Part shown: piece by piece, positions 44,103 through 51,208 of the stretch
How the letters are laid out: every line of letters begins with the position of its first letter
Position numbering within the stretch: position 1 is the stretch's first letter
Origin: an uncultured Oscillospiraceae bacterium
GTDB lineage: Bacteria; Bacillota; Clostridia; Oscillospirales; Oscillospiraceae
Reading direction: 5' to 3'
Assembly (NCBI GenBank): GCA_944385035.1
Contig: CALWVV010000005.1
Coordinates: 101,188-165,187 of the forward strand
DNA length: 64,000 nt
Program-made: the position numbers and the translations under genes
Notes under the pieces: generated by a model
Seen by the model: only the letters and a program-made list of their open reading frames with translations
What the model was told of the DNA's origin: nothing
Database searches by the model: none

Positions 44103-44650
44103 CGGATTATCTGGAAGGGACGGAGAAGCAGGAAAATGCCCTGCTGGAGCAGGCAAAGCGTCTGGAACGGGCCCTGGCCGCATTGGCGGTCCGGGGAAAT
44201 GGAGAGGGCCCAGAGCGTGCCGCGGAACAGATGGAGCACAGGGAGGAAAGCTGGAACGGCGGGGAAGAAGCGGACCGGGGCCCGGCGGAGGATTTCCTCC
44301 TCTCCCAGGTGCAGCGGCAAGAGAAAAATCAGCAGCTCCCGCTGCTTGGCCAGCTGAGACAAATGGATGGGACCTGGGGGCGGATGGAGGAAGCGGGTGA
44401 TATGGGATGGAAGGAGCCTGCCGCTCAGATGATCGAAAGAACACCGGGACGGAATCCTTCCAACCTTCCTGCGGCGGGCCGGCTTTCTGCTGCAGATGCC
44501 TTACTGTCCGGGACGCAAAGGGAATCCTATCCTGCTTTCAGACAACCAAGCCCCCTTCCATCCGGCGGTGCGTTAACCTGGGCAGAGCAGGCGGACCGGG
44601 CCTTCCGCCGGGACAGCCGCCGGTATGACAGCGGATTTTATCTCTATTAA
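44099..44650 (+). CDS. Short protein in the tape-measure position
   Basis: A hydrophilic protein of 183 residues: an N-terminal helix with heptad-like spacing (EKQENALLEQAKRLERALAALAV), Glu/Gln-rich middle and Gly/Ser/Pro-rich C-terminus (FRQPSPLPSGGALTWAEQADRAF). It occupies the place of the tape-measure gene, between the chaperone and the LysM protein, yet is far shorter than known tape measures and has no membrane segments. No family recognised. Confidence 0.55.
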   Translation: MTDYLEGTEKQENALLEQAKRLERALAALAVRGNGEGPERAAEQMEHREESWNGGEEADRGPAEDFLLSQVQRQEKNQQLPLLGQLRQMDGTWGRMEEAGDMGWKEPAAQMIERTPGRNPSNLPAAGRLSAADALLSGTQRESYPAFRQPSPLPSGGALTWAEQADRAFRRDSRRYDSGFYLY

Positions 44651-44668
44651 GAAAAGGAGGAGAGGCCC

Positions 44669-45244
44669 ATGGACCTGTCACCCATGCGGTACAAGGGCTA
44701 TACCTGGCCCCACAACCCCAGGGTGTATTCTATCGACTACGAGCGAAAGATGGCGGTACACAAGACCCCCTTCGGCCTGTTCCGGCTGCAGGATCTGGGC
44801 CGGACCAACCGGATCATGGAGGGCGAGGGGGAGTTTGTAGGAGAAGGAGCCTATGCCCAGTTTGGCCAGCTGGCCAATGTGTTTTATGAGAGAGGGCCGG
44901 GACTTTTAATCCATCCCCTGTGGCAGGCGGCCAACGCCTACTTTGTCTCCCTTCGGCTGGAACAGGAGCCCAGACCAGACTATGTGCGCTATTCCTTTGC
45001 CTTTTGGGAGGATGATAGCTGGTACACCGGCCTTGCCGTACAGGATACCGCCGCCAGCCAGGCCGGCGGCGGCCAGACGGCTTCGGGGGCAGAAGATGCG
45101 GCCTATCACCGGGTGGTGAAGGGGGATACCCTGTGGGATTTGGCGCTGCGCTACGGCCTGTCCCTGGCGGAGCTCATTGCCCTCAATCCTCAGATCAAAA
45201 ATCCCAACCTCATCCGGGTGGGAGAGGAGGTGCGGGTGCGTTGA
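44669..45244 (+). CDS. LysM-containing baseplate protein (XkdP type)
   Basis: A protein of 191 residues. The N-terminal part (YTWPHNPRVYSIDYERKMAVHKTPFG) resembles XkdP-like baseplate proteins. A C-terminal LysM domain (YHRVVKGDTLWDLALRYGLS to VGEEVRVR) would bind peptidoglycan or glue the baseplate hub. RBS AAAAGGAGGAGAGG. The next gene starts with an overlapping TTG. Confidence 0.85.
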   Translation: MDLSPMRYKGYTWPHNPRVYSIDYERKMAVHKTPFGLFRLQDLGRTNRIMEGEGEFVGEGAYAQFGQLANVFYERGPGLLIHPLWQAANAYFVSLRLEQEPRPDYVRYSFAFWEDDSWYTGLAVQDTAASQAGGGQTASGAEDAAYHRVVKGDTLWDLALRYGLSLAELIALNPQIKNPNLIRVGEEVRVR

Positions 45245-46191
45245 CCGGCTATGTAACGGATGCCCAGGGGACGCGCTGGACGCTGCCCAATCTGATGGCC
45301 TGGCGGCTGGATTACACCGCCGGGGTACCCTGTGACAGCTTTTGGCTTCGCTGTACCTGGGACGAGGAGAACACCACCCATCCGGGAGACTGGGTGCGCT
45401 TTGAGGCCTTCCATGAGGGGGAACAGGTCTTTTGCGGGGTGGTGGACGAATGTGAGGTCGCCCTCTCCCAGCAGGGAAGGATGCTGGAGGTGTCGGGCCG
45501 GGGAATGGCTGCCCTGCTGCTGGATAACGAGGCTCTAGGCCAGGACTATATCTGCGCCACCCAGGCAGATATTCTCCGGGACCATGTGACAGTGTATGGA
45601 ATCAAAACGGCACCGGGGGCGAGCCTGCCTGCGGTGTCGCAATTTTCGGTGGCCACAGGTAGCAGTGAGTGGTCCGTGGTCTATGAGTTTGCCCGGTACT
45701 ACGGGGGCGTGGCGCCCCGGTTTGACCGGCTAGGGCGGTTGGTGCTTACCGGATGGTCAGACAGCCAGGAGCGGCTGGTGGGAGATGGGGCTCCTGTCAC
45801 CGCTCTCGTCCGGCGGGACCGGCGGTACGGGGTGCTGTCCCAAATGCTGGTCCGGGACCGGTGGAGCGGCCAGGTGGAGCGCATAGATAATTCTGAGTTT
45901 TTGGCCAAGGGCGGCCAGGCCAGGCGGGTCATCACCATGCCAGAGCGCAGCAGCTATCAGGCCATGCGGTATTCCGGCCAGTTTCAGCTGGATAAGTCCG
46001 CCTCAGAGCTTCAGCGCCTGGAGCTTACGGTGGCCCAGCCCTTCTGTGCCTGGCCGGGGGACTTGGTGCGGGTGCAGCGCAGCCACTGGGACTGGAACGG
46101 TCTTTACCGGGCGGTGCAGGTGAGTGTAGGTATGGACGAAGGAGGCTATTGGAGCCGGCTGGAGTTGGCAGACCCGGATTTTACAGTATGA
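45241..46191 (+). CDS. Baseplate hub protein (XkdQ/gpD-like)
   Basis: A protein of 316 residues. A TTG start at 45241 overlaps the previous stop (TTGA), the only start that avoids a long overlap. Hub signatures: WRLDYTAGVPCDSFWLRCTWD (first barrel), GEQVFCGVVDECEV, and a late PGDLVRVQRSHWDWNGLYRAVQV. It corresponds to the tail hub at the tip of the contractile tube. Confidence 0.78.
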   Translation: MTGYVTDAQGTRWTLPNLMAWRLDYTAGVPCDSFWLRCTWDEENTTHPGDWVRFEAFHEGEQVFCGVVDECEVALSQQGRMLEVSGRGMAALLLDNEALGQDYICATQADILRDHVTVYGIKTAPGASLPAVSQFSVATGSSEWSVVYEFARYYGGVAPRFDRLGRLVLTGWSDSQERLVGDGAPVTALVRRDRRYGVLSQMLVRDRWSGQVERIDNSEFLAKGGQARRVITMPERSSYQAMRYSGQFQLDKSASELQRLELTVAQPFCAWPGDLVRVQRSHWDWNGLYRAVQVSVGMDEGGYWSRLELADPDFTV

Positions 46192-46202
46192 GGTGAGGGC
46201 AT

Positions 46203-46592
46203 ATGTGGACATCGGAACGGAGTGGAAAGCAGCCCGTAGGGGAGGCACCCGCAGAGCTGGGCACCGTCACCCTGGGGGGTGATCCCGCTGGGGTAACGAT
46301 GGGCGGCGAGCGGCGGTGGCTGCCTGTATTTACACCAGGAGGCTACAGCTGGAGGCCCACGGCAGGGGACAAGGTACTGGTATTAAAAACAGGCGGCCAG
46401 AGGGAAAATCCCTGCATTCTGGGCACACAGCAGCACATGGACGAGCTGGGGCCGGGAGAAGTAAAGCTGAGCGGGGTGGACTGTTCCCTGCACCTGGGAA
46501 CCAAACAGCTGGAGCTGGAGGGCCAGGTCATCATCAACGGGCGGACCCTGGAGGATATCATCACCCAAATTGTACTGGAAATTGTGGGATAA
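46203..46592 (+). CDS. Baseplate spike/gpV-like protein
   Basis: A protein of 129 residues with an OB-like, beta-rich pattern: RRWLPVFTPGGYSWRPTAGDKVLVLKTGG, ENPCILGTQQHMD and KQLELEGQVIINGRTLEDII. This fits the short spike or spike-adaptor proteins between hub and wedge genes. Named by pattern and position. Confidence 0.65.
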   Translation: MWTSERSGKQPVGEAPAELGTVTLGGDPAGVTMGGERRWLPVFTPGGYSWRPTAGDKVLVLKTGGQRENPCILGTQQHMDELGPGEVKLSGVDCSLHLGTKQLELEGQVIINGRTLEDIITQIVLEIVG

Positions 46593-46604
46593 GGGGGGAA
46601 TGGC

Positions 46605-46946
46605 ATGGAGCGCATGTTGGAAAACGGGGACTATGTTCCCAACGGGGCGGGCGGCTTGGGGAGCGTCAGCGGCGGGGAGGAGGTCCTGGCCCGAGCCCTG
46701 TTTTGCCTGACCGCCCGGAGGGGGGCGCTTCCCTTCCTGCCTAGGCTGGGCAGTCGGCTTCATGAGCTTTGCCGGGAAAAACCTTCTGTCAGACAGGCCC
46801 TGGCCGAGCAGTATGTGGCTGAGGCGCTGGGGGAGGAGAACGTAAGCGTGCAGTCGGTGGAGCTTCAGCAGCAAGGCGAGGGCGGACTGCTGACGGTAAA
46901 GCTTCTTTGGCGTGGGGAAACCCTCACTGGCCAGGTGGCCCTGTAA
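46605..46946 (+). CDS. Baseplate wedge protein (gpW/gp25, XkdS-like)
   Basis: A protein of 113 residues at the standard position before baseplate J. The pattern GGEEVLARALFCLTARRGALPFLPRLGSRLHEL followed by a short beta segment is typical of gp25-like proteins (usually with a YP-x-x-GS-x-L core). Confidence 0.75.
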   Translation: MERMLENGDYVPNGAGGLGSVSGGEEVLARALFCLTARRGALPFLPRLGSRLHELCREKPSVRQALAEQYVAEALGEENVSVQSVELQQQGEGGLLTVKLLWRGETLTGQVAL

Positions 46947-46962
46947 GGGGAGGAGAGAGTGC

Positions 46963-48018
46963 GTGAAAACCATTGAGGAAATTTATCAAGAACTTTTGAA
47001 CAGCTTTGGAGAATACACCGGCCTGGAGCCAAAGGAAGGGACGGACTTGTCCGCCCGGATGTATGCCCTGGCGGCCCAGATCTATTCCCTGTACATTCAG
47101 GCGGACTGGGTGGTGAGGCAGGCCTTTCCCCAGACGGCGGAAGGGGCATATCTGGACTATCACGCCCAGCTGCGCAGTTTGGAGCGAAAGGCTCCGGTGG
47201 CCGCCCAGGGAACGGTGCGTTTTTCCGCCGGGGAGGCATCAGAGTCGGACCGGGAGATCCCCCAGGGAACGGTGTGCATGACGGCGGGACTGATCCGCTT
47301 TGAGACCACAAAACCTGTGATCTTGTCCGCCGGGGAGCTGACGGTGGAGGCCCCTGTTCGGGCCCTGGAGGCCGGTGAGGCCGGCAATGTAGCTGCGGGA
47401 ACCATTGTATCCATGGCAATTGCACCCGTGGGCATCTCTGCCTGCACCAATCCCCAGCCCTGTGCCGGAGGAGCGGATGGAGAGGAGGATGCGGTCCTGC
47501 GGGAGCGGGTGCTGGACACCTTCCGCCGCCTGCCAAACGGGGCCAACGCCGCCTTTTATGAACAGAGTGCCCTGTCTTTTGATCAGGTGGCCGCAGCGGT
47601 AGCCATCCCCAGACCCCGCGGTGTGGGATCGGTAGACGTGGTGGCCGCCACACTGACGGGGGTGCCGGATGAGGAGCTTCTGGGGCAGCTCCAGGAGTAT
47701 TTTGAGCAGCGGCGGGAGATCGCCGTGGATGTTCAGGTACGTGCCCCCCAGGTAAAGCAGGTGAATGTGTCCGTTCAGGTGGCCGCCAAAGGGGGCTGGG
47801 ACAGCCAGCAGGTGAAAACCCAGGTAGAGCAGACCCTGCGTAGCTGGTTTGATGGAACACTTCTGGGCCAGGATATCCTGCTGGCCCGGCTGGGCAATAT
47901 TGTATATAATTGCGAAGGAGTGGAAAATTATGCGATCCTTTCTCCGGCTGCCGATCTGGCGGTGGAGAAGGACGTGCTGCCCACACTGGGGACGCTGCAG
48001 GTGGAGGGGATGCCATGA
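46963..48018 (+). CDS. Baseplate assembly protein J (XkdT-like)
   Basis: A protein of 351 residues. GTG start at 46963 after GGGGAGGAGAGAG. Baseplate_J hallmarks: TDLSARMYALAAQIYSLYIQADWV near the start, APVAAQGTVRFSAGEA, an AGEAGNVAAGTI motif, and RPRGVGSVDVVAATLTG. It forms the wedge ring with gp25 and protein I. It overlaps the next gene by four bases. Confidence 0.88.
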   Translation: MKTIEEIYQELLNSFGEYTGLEPKEGTDLSARMYALAAQIYSLYIQADWVVRQAFPQTAEGAYLDYHAQLRSLERKAPVAAQGTVRFSAGEASESDREIPQGTVCMTAGLIRFETTKPVILSAGELTVEAPVRALEAGEAGNVAAGTIVSMAIAPVGISACTNPQPCAGGADGEEDAVLRERVLDTFRRLPNGANAAFYEQSALSFDQVAAAVAIPRPRGVGSVDVVAATLTGVPDEELLGQLQEYFEQRREIAVDVQVRAPQVKQVNVSVQVAAKGGWDSQQVKTQVEQTLRSWFDGTLLGQDILLARLGNIVYNCEGVENYAILSPAADLAVEKDVLPTLGTLQVEGMP

Positions 48019-48578
48019 GCCACGCCGCTTATTTGCGGGAGCTGCTGCGCCCCCTGGGAGTTTATGACCTGAGCGCGCCCTTTAACGGCGGGGAACTGGA
48101 TGCCCAGGGAGAGGCACTGGACCAGTGTATGCAGCGCCTGGAGGAGATCCAAAGGGAGAGCTCCCTGATGACGGCCCAGGATTGGGGGCTGGAACACATT
48201 GCCCGGCTTCTGGTACGCCGGCCGGTGGCCACCGATCCCCGTGCCTTGGGCGCTGCTCTGGCTGCACTGCTGCGCATTGGCGGGGACAGCTTTACCCTGG
48301 AGGCCATCAACGACACGATCTCCGGTTGTGGGGTGCCCGCCCTGGTGAAGGAACTGGGAGTGGGGCAAGTGGCCGTCTTTTTCCCTGGGATTGCCGGAGA
48401 ACCTCCTGGCTTTCAGGAGCTGAAGGTGATTATCGAGGACATTTTGCCCGCCCACCTGGGGATTGTTTATAAGTTCTGGTTTATCACCTGGGAGGAGCTA
48501 GAAGAAAAATTCCCCACCTGGCAGTCCATTGAGGAGAAAAAGTTTAGCTGGAATGATCTGGAGACCAGCGTGGACTGA
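48015..48578 (+). CDS. Tail protein I-like (XkdU/YmfQ type)
   Basis: A protein of 187 residues, the last gene of the block. YLRELLRPLGVYDLSAPFNGGELDAQGEALD is the typical XkdU start. The C-terminus ends in repeated short acidic segments (EKFPTWQSIEEKKFSWNDLE), where a tail fibre would normally attach. No fibre, holin or lysin gene follows, only a terminator and an opposite-strand metabolic gene. Confidence 0.8.
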   Translation: MSHAAYLRELLRPLGVYDLSAPFNGGELDAQGEALDQCMQRLEEIQRESSLMTAQDWGLEHIARLLVRRPVATDPRALGAALAALLRIGGDSFTLEAINDTISGCGVPALVKELGVGQVAVFFPGIAGEPPGFQELKVIIEDILPAHLGIVYKFWFITWEELEEKFPTWQSIEEKKFSWNDLETSVD

Positions 48579-48592
48579 GCACCTTTCTATGA

Positions 48593-48630
48593 AAAAATCC
48601 CGTGGAGCCCATAGCTCCACGGGATTTTTG
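48593..48630. terminator. Bidirectional terminator closing the phage-like block
   Basis: AAAAATCCCGTGGAGC/GCTCCACGGGATTTTT lies between convergent genes. Confidence 0.9.
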
Positions 48631-48642
48631 TATGTAGAGAAA

Positions 48643-50277
48643 TCAGGCCTTGTTCTGGGCCTCCACCAGACGCACACCGCAGTACTGCTCCCGCAGCTTT
48701 GGCTTTTCGATCTTGCCGGTGGGGTTGCGGGGGACGTCGGCAAAAATGATCTTCCGGGGGCGCTTGTACCGGGGCAGGTCCATGCAGAATTGGTTGATTT
48801 CGCTTTCGGTGCAGGTCATGCCGTCTTTGATTTGGATGATGGCAGCGGCGATCTCACCCAGGCGCTTGTCTGGCAGGCCAATGACGGCCACATCGTGGAT
48901 CTTGGGGTAGGCGGAGAGGAAGTCCTCGATCTGTACGGGGTAGAGATTTTCACCGCCGGAGATGATCACATCCTTCTTCCGGTCTACCAGGAAGTAGAAG
49001 CCGTCCTCATCCTGGCGGGCCATATCTCCGGTATGGAGCCAGTCGTCTTTCAGGACCTCGGCGGTGGCTTCGGGGTTGTGGTAGTAGCACACCATCACGC
49101 CCGGACCCTTGACGCACAGCTCGCCTACTTCACCCTGAGGAACGGGAACGTCCTGTTCGTCCACGATCTTGACCTTCCAGCCATAGCCGGGTACGCCGAT
49201 GGCACCCACCTTGTCAATGTGATCCATGCCCAGGTGGACGCAGCCCGGACCGGTGGACTCGGACAGGCCGTAGTTGGTGTCATACTTGTGGTGGGGGAAG
49301 TAGCCCATCCAGTGTTTGATGAGGGAGGGGGGCACCGGCTGGGCGCCGATGTGCATAAGCCGCCACTGGGAGAGCTGGTAGTCCTCAATTTTCAGATCCC
49401 CCCGGTCCAGAGCGGCCAGGATGTCCTGGCACCAGGGCACCAGCAGCCACACGATGGTACACCGTTCGGAGGAGACGGCCTCAAAGATGGCCTGGGGGGA
49501 GTTGCCCTTTAGAAGCACGGCCTTGCTGCCGGTAAACAGGGAGCCGAACCAGTGCATTTTGGCCCCTGTGTGGTAGAGGGGTGGAATGCATAAAAATACA
49601 TCCTCGTGGGAGGTCTCGTGGTGGATGGCCTCCATCCGGGCGGACTGGGCCAGGGCGTGGTGCTTGAGCAAAATGGCCTTGGGAAATCCGGTGGTGCCGG
49701 AGGAGTAGTAAATGGCGGCCTCATCCTCGTCGTCAATGAGCACCTTGGGGGCCATGGAGGAGCAGTTGGCGGTGGCCCGGTGGTAATCCTCGGCAAAGGA
49801 GGGGCAGGTGTCGCCCACAAAGAAGAGCAGCATCTGGTGGGAGATCTTGGGGACAATGGTCTCCACACGGCCGATAAATTCCGGGCCGAAGAACAGCACG
49901 TCCACATCCGCCAGCTTCAGGCAGTAGTCGATTTCTTCGGAGGTGTAGCGGAAGTTGAGGGGCACCGCGATGGCCCCGGACTTTAAAATACCGAAGTAGA
50001 TGGGCAGCCACTCCAGGCAGTTCATCAGCAAAATGGCTACCTTCTGTCCCTTGCGGATGCCCCGACTCAAAAGCATATTAGCCACCCGGTTGGCCTTTTC
50101 GTCAAAGACGGACCAGGTGATCTCCCGGCGGTAGGGAGCGGAGGAGGTGGGCTGGATGAGCTCGTACTCCTTCCAGGTGACCCGCTGCTGCTCCTGGATT
50201 TCGGGGTTGATTTCCACCAGGGCGCTTTCCTCGCCGTAGAGCTTGCTGTTGCGCTCCAGCAAATCGGTAATAGGCAT
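48643..50277 (-). CDS. Acyl-CoA synthetase (AMP-forming)
   Basis: An adenylate-forming enzyme of 544 residues that activates a carboxylic acid to its acyl-CoA. P-loop AIYYSSGTTGFPKA, A5-type YGLSESTG, HTGDMARQDEDGFYFLVDRKKDVI (hinge Asp and loop) and the catalytic Lys near PTGKIEK at the end. The acid is unknown; proximity to the arylacetate operon suggests an aromatic or branched acid. It is divergently transcribed from the T-box operon. Confidence 0.9.
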   Translation of the reverse strand: MPITDLLERNSKLYGEESALVEINPEIQEQQRVTWKEYELIQPTSSAPYRREITWSVFDEKANRVANMLLSRGIRKGQKVAILLMNCLEWLPIYFGILKSGAIAVPLNFRYTSEEIDYCLKLADVDVLFFGPEFIGRVETIVPKISHQMLLFFVGDTCPSFAEDYHRATANCSSMAPKVLIDDEDEAAIYYSSGTTGFPKAILLKHHALAQSARMEAIHHETSHEDVFLCIPPLYHTGAKMHWFGSLFTGSKAVLLKGNSPQAIFEAVSSERCTIVWLLVPWCQDILAALDRGDLKIEDYQLSQWRLMHIGAQPVPPSLIKHWMGYFPHHKYDTNYGLSESTGPGCVHLGMDHIDKVGAIGVPGYGWKVKIVDEQDVPVPQGEVGELCVKGPGVMVCYYHNPEATAEVLKDDWLHTGDMARQDEDGFYFLVDRKKDVIISGGENLYPVQIEDFLSAYPKIHDVAVIGLPDKRLGEIAAAIIQIKDGMTCTESEINQFCMDLPRYKRPRKIIFADVPRNPTGKIEKPKLREQYCGVRLVEAQNKA

Positions 50278-50349
50278 AGCCGATCCTTCCTTTCAAACCG
50301 GGCGAGCCCGGAAACACTTCGCTGAGTTTAAGCTTTAAACCGTTGAAGT

Positions 50350-50378
50350 ATCATAACTGATTTTTTCCAAAATGTCAA
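50350..50378 (-). promoter_or_regulatory. Acyl-CoA synthetase promoter
   Basis: On the minus strand: TTGACA (50378-50373), a 17-base spacer and TATGAT (50355-50350). Confidence 0.75.
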
Positions 50379-50443
50379 GGCCCCCTGGAGAAGAAACTGA
50401 GGGAAAAAAGACGGTACCCACGAAAAAAATTTAAAATTTTTTC

Positions 50444-50471
50444 TTGACAAATGACTTTGGGGGTGTATAAT
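50444..50471 (+). promoter_or_regulatory. Promoter of the T-box operon
   Basis: TTGACA (50444-50449), a 16-base spacer and TATAAT (50466-50471). Confidence 0.85.
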
Positions 50472-50477
50472 GCAACC

Positions 50478-50767
50478 ATCAAAAGCGTTGACGAAGACAA
50501 AGTAGAACGCAGTATTCAGCTGATCAGAGAGTTCCCGGTTGGTGCGAGGGGCGCGGCTGTGTGTTTGAAATTTCATCTTCCGAGCTGTCCGAGGAACGGC
50601 CAGATGGCTAAGTAGAGCGGAACGGGGCCTCCCGTTACAGGGGCAGGGTATTGTTGGATACCCGCTGAGGTCGCCTTCGTGAGTGGGCGGCAAATAGAGG
50701 TGGTACCGCGGGAACGGATTTTCTCGTCCTCTGTTTGATCTATGGCGGATCAGGCAGGGGTTTTTTT
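50478..50767 (+). ncRNA. T-box leader, specifier probably Phe
   Basis: The T-box sequence AGAGGTGGTACCGCGG (50696-50711) binds the tRNA acceptor end. Stem I has the expected start (GTTGACGAAGACAAAGTAG with the AGTA loop element) and an AGAGAG motif at 50526-50531. Pairing ACGCAG/CTGTGT and CGAAGA/TCTTCCG places GTTTGAAATTTCA in the specifier loop; the codon next to the lower helix reads TTC (50572-50574), a Phe codon (TTT one base earlier is also Phe). A terminator follows. Uncharged tRNA would switch the operon on. Confidence 0.92.
50728..50767 (+). terminator. T-box-controlled terminator
   Basis: CCTCTGTTTGATC pairs with GATCAGGCAGGGG and is followed by seven T residues. TCCTCT can instead pair with AGAGG of the T-box to form the antiterminator. 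Confidence 0.85.
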
Positions 50768-50790
50768 GTACCCATTTTCGGGAAAGGGCC

Positions 50791-50819
50791 TTTACCTTTA
50801 CGCTTTTGTGTGCTACACT
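50791..50819 (+). promoter_or_regulatory. Second promoter downstream of the T-box
   Basis: TTTACC, a 17-base spacer and TACACT. It would bypass the T-box terminator. Confidence 0.45.
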
Positions 50820-50835
50820 TTAAGGGAGTAAATTA

Positions 50836-50845
50836 CCCCTAGGGG
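50836..50845. promoter_or_regulatory. Palindrome before the TrpR-like gene
   Basis: CCCCTAGGGG lies just past the predicted start of the second promoter; a possible autoregulatory operator. Confidence 0.35.
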
Positions 50846-50861
50846 AAAAAGGAGTGGTACC

Positions 50862-51176
50862 ATGGCGAAATTGGATAAGCGCCCCAGAAGCATGGCCCTG
50901 TATGAGACCATTTTGAAGCTGAAGGACCTGGACGAGTGCTGCCGGTTTTTTGACGACCTGTGCACCCCCACGGAGCTGCGCTCCTTAGAGCAGCGCTTTG
51001 ACGTGGCAGTCTACCTCCAGCAGGGGCTGGTCTATCTGGATATTCTGGAAAAGACCGGCGCCAGCAGCGCCACCATCAGCCGGGTCCGCCGGTCTATGCT
51101 GGACAACGGCGCGGGCGGGGTCATGCAGGAGGTCATCATTCGGGAGGGCCTGGGAAACAAGACGGAAGAGGAATAA
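50862..51176 (+). CDS. TrpR-like regulator (YerC/YecD family)
   Basis: A helical protein of 104 residues of the TrpR-related YerC/YecD family: LYETILKLKDLDECCRFFDDLCTPTELRSLEQRFDVAVYL, then the HTH SSATISRVRRSML. It is first in the T-box operon. The family is related to the tryptophan repressor but its ligand is not established. RBS AAAAAGGAGTGGTACC. Confidence 0.9.
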   Translation: MAKLDKRPRSMALYETILKLKDLDECCRFFDDLCTPTELRSLEQRFDVAVYLQQGLVYLDILEKTGASSATISRVRRSMLDNGAGGVMQEVIIREGLGNKTEEE

Positions 51177-51208
51177 ATCTGCGGATGTTTAGAAAGTAGG
51201 GAAGCAAG

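Noticed and set aside
46865-48016. Pro/Arg-rich minus-strand frame opposite baseplate J
   Set aside because: Composition typical of an antisense shadow; baseplate J on the plus strand is clear.
35182-48642. Functional temperate prophage with attachment sites
   Set aside because: No integrase, repressor, lysis or replication gene, and no matching direct repeats at the two ends.
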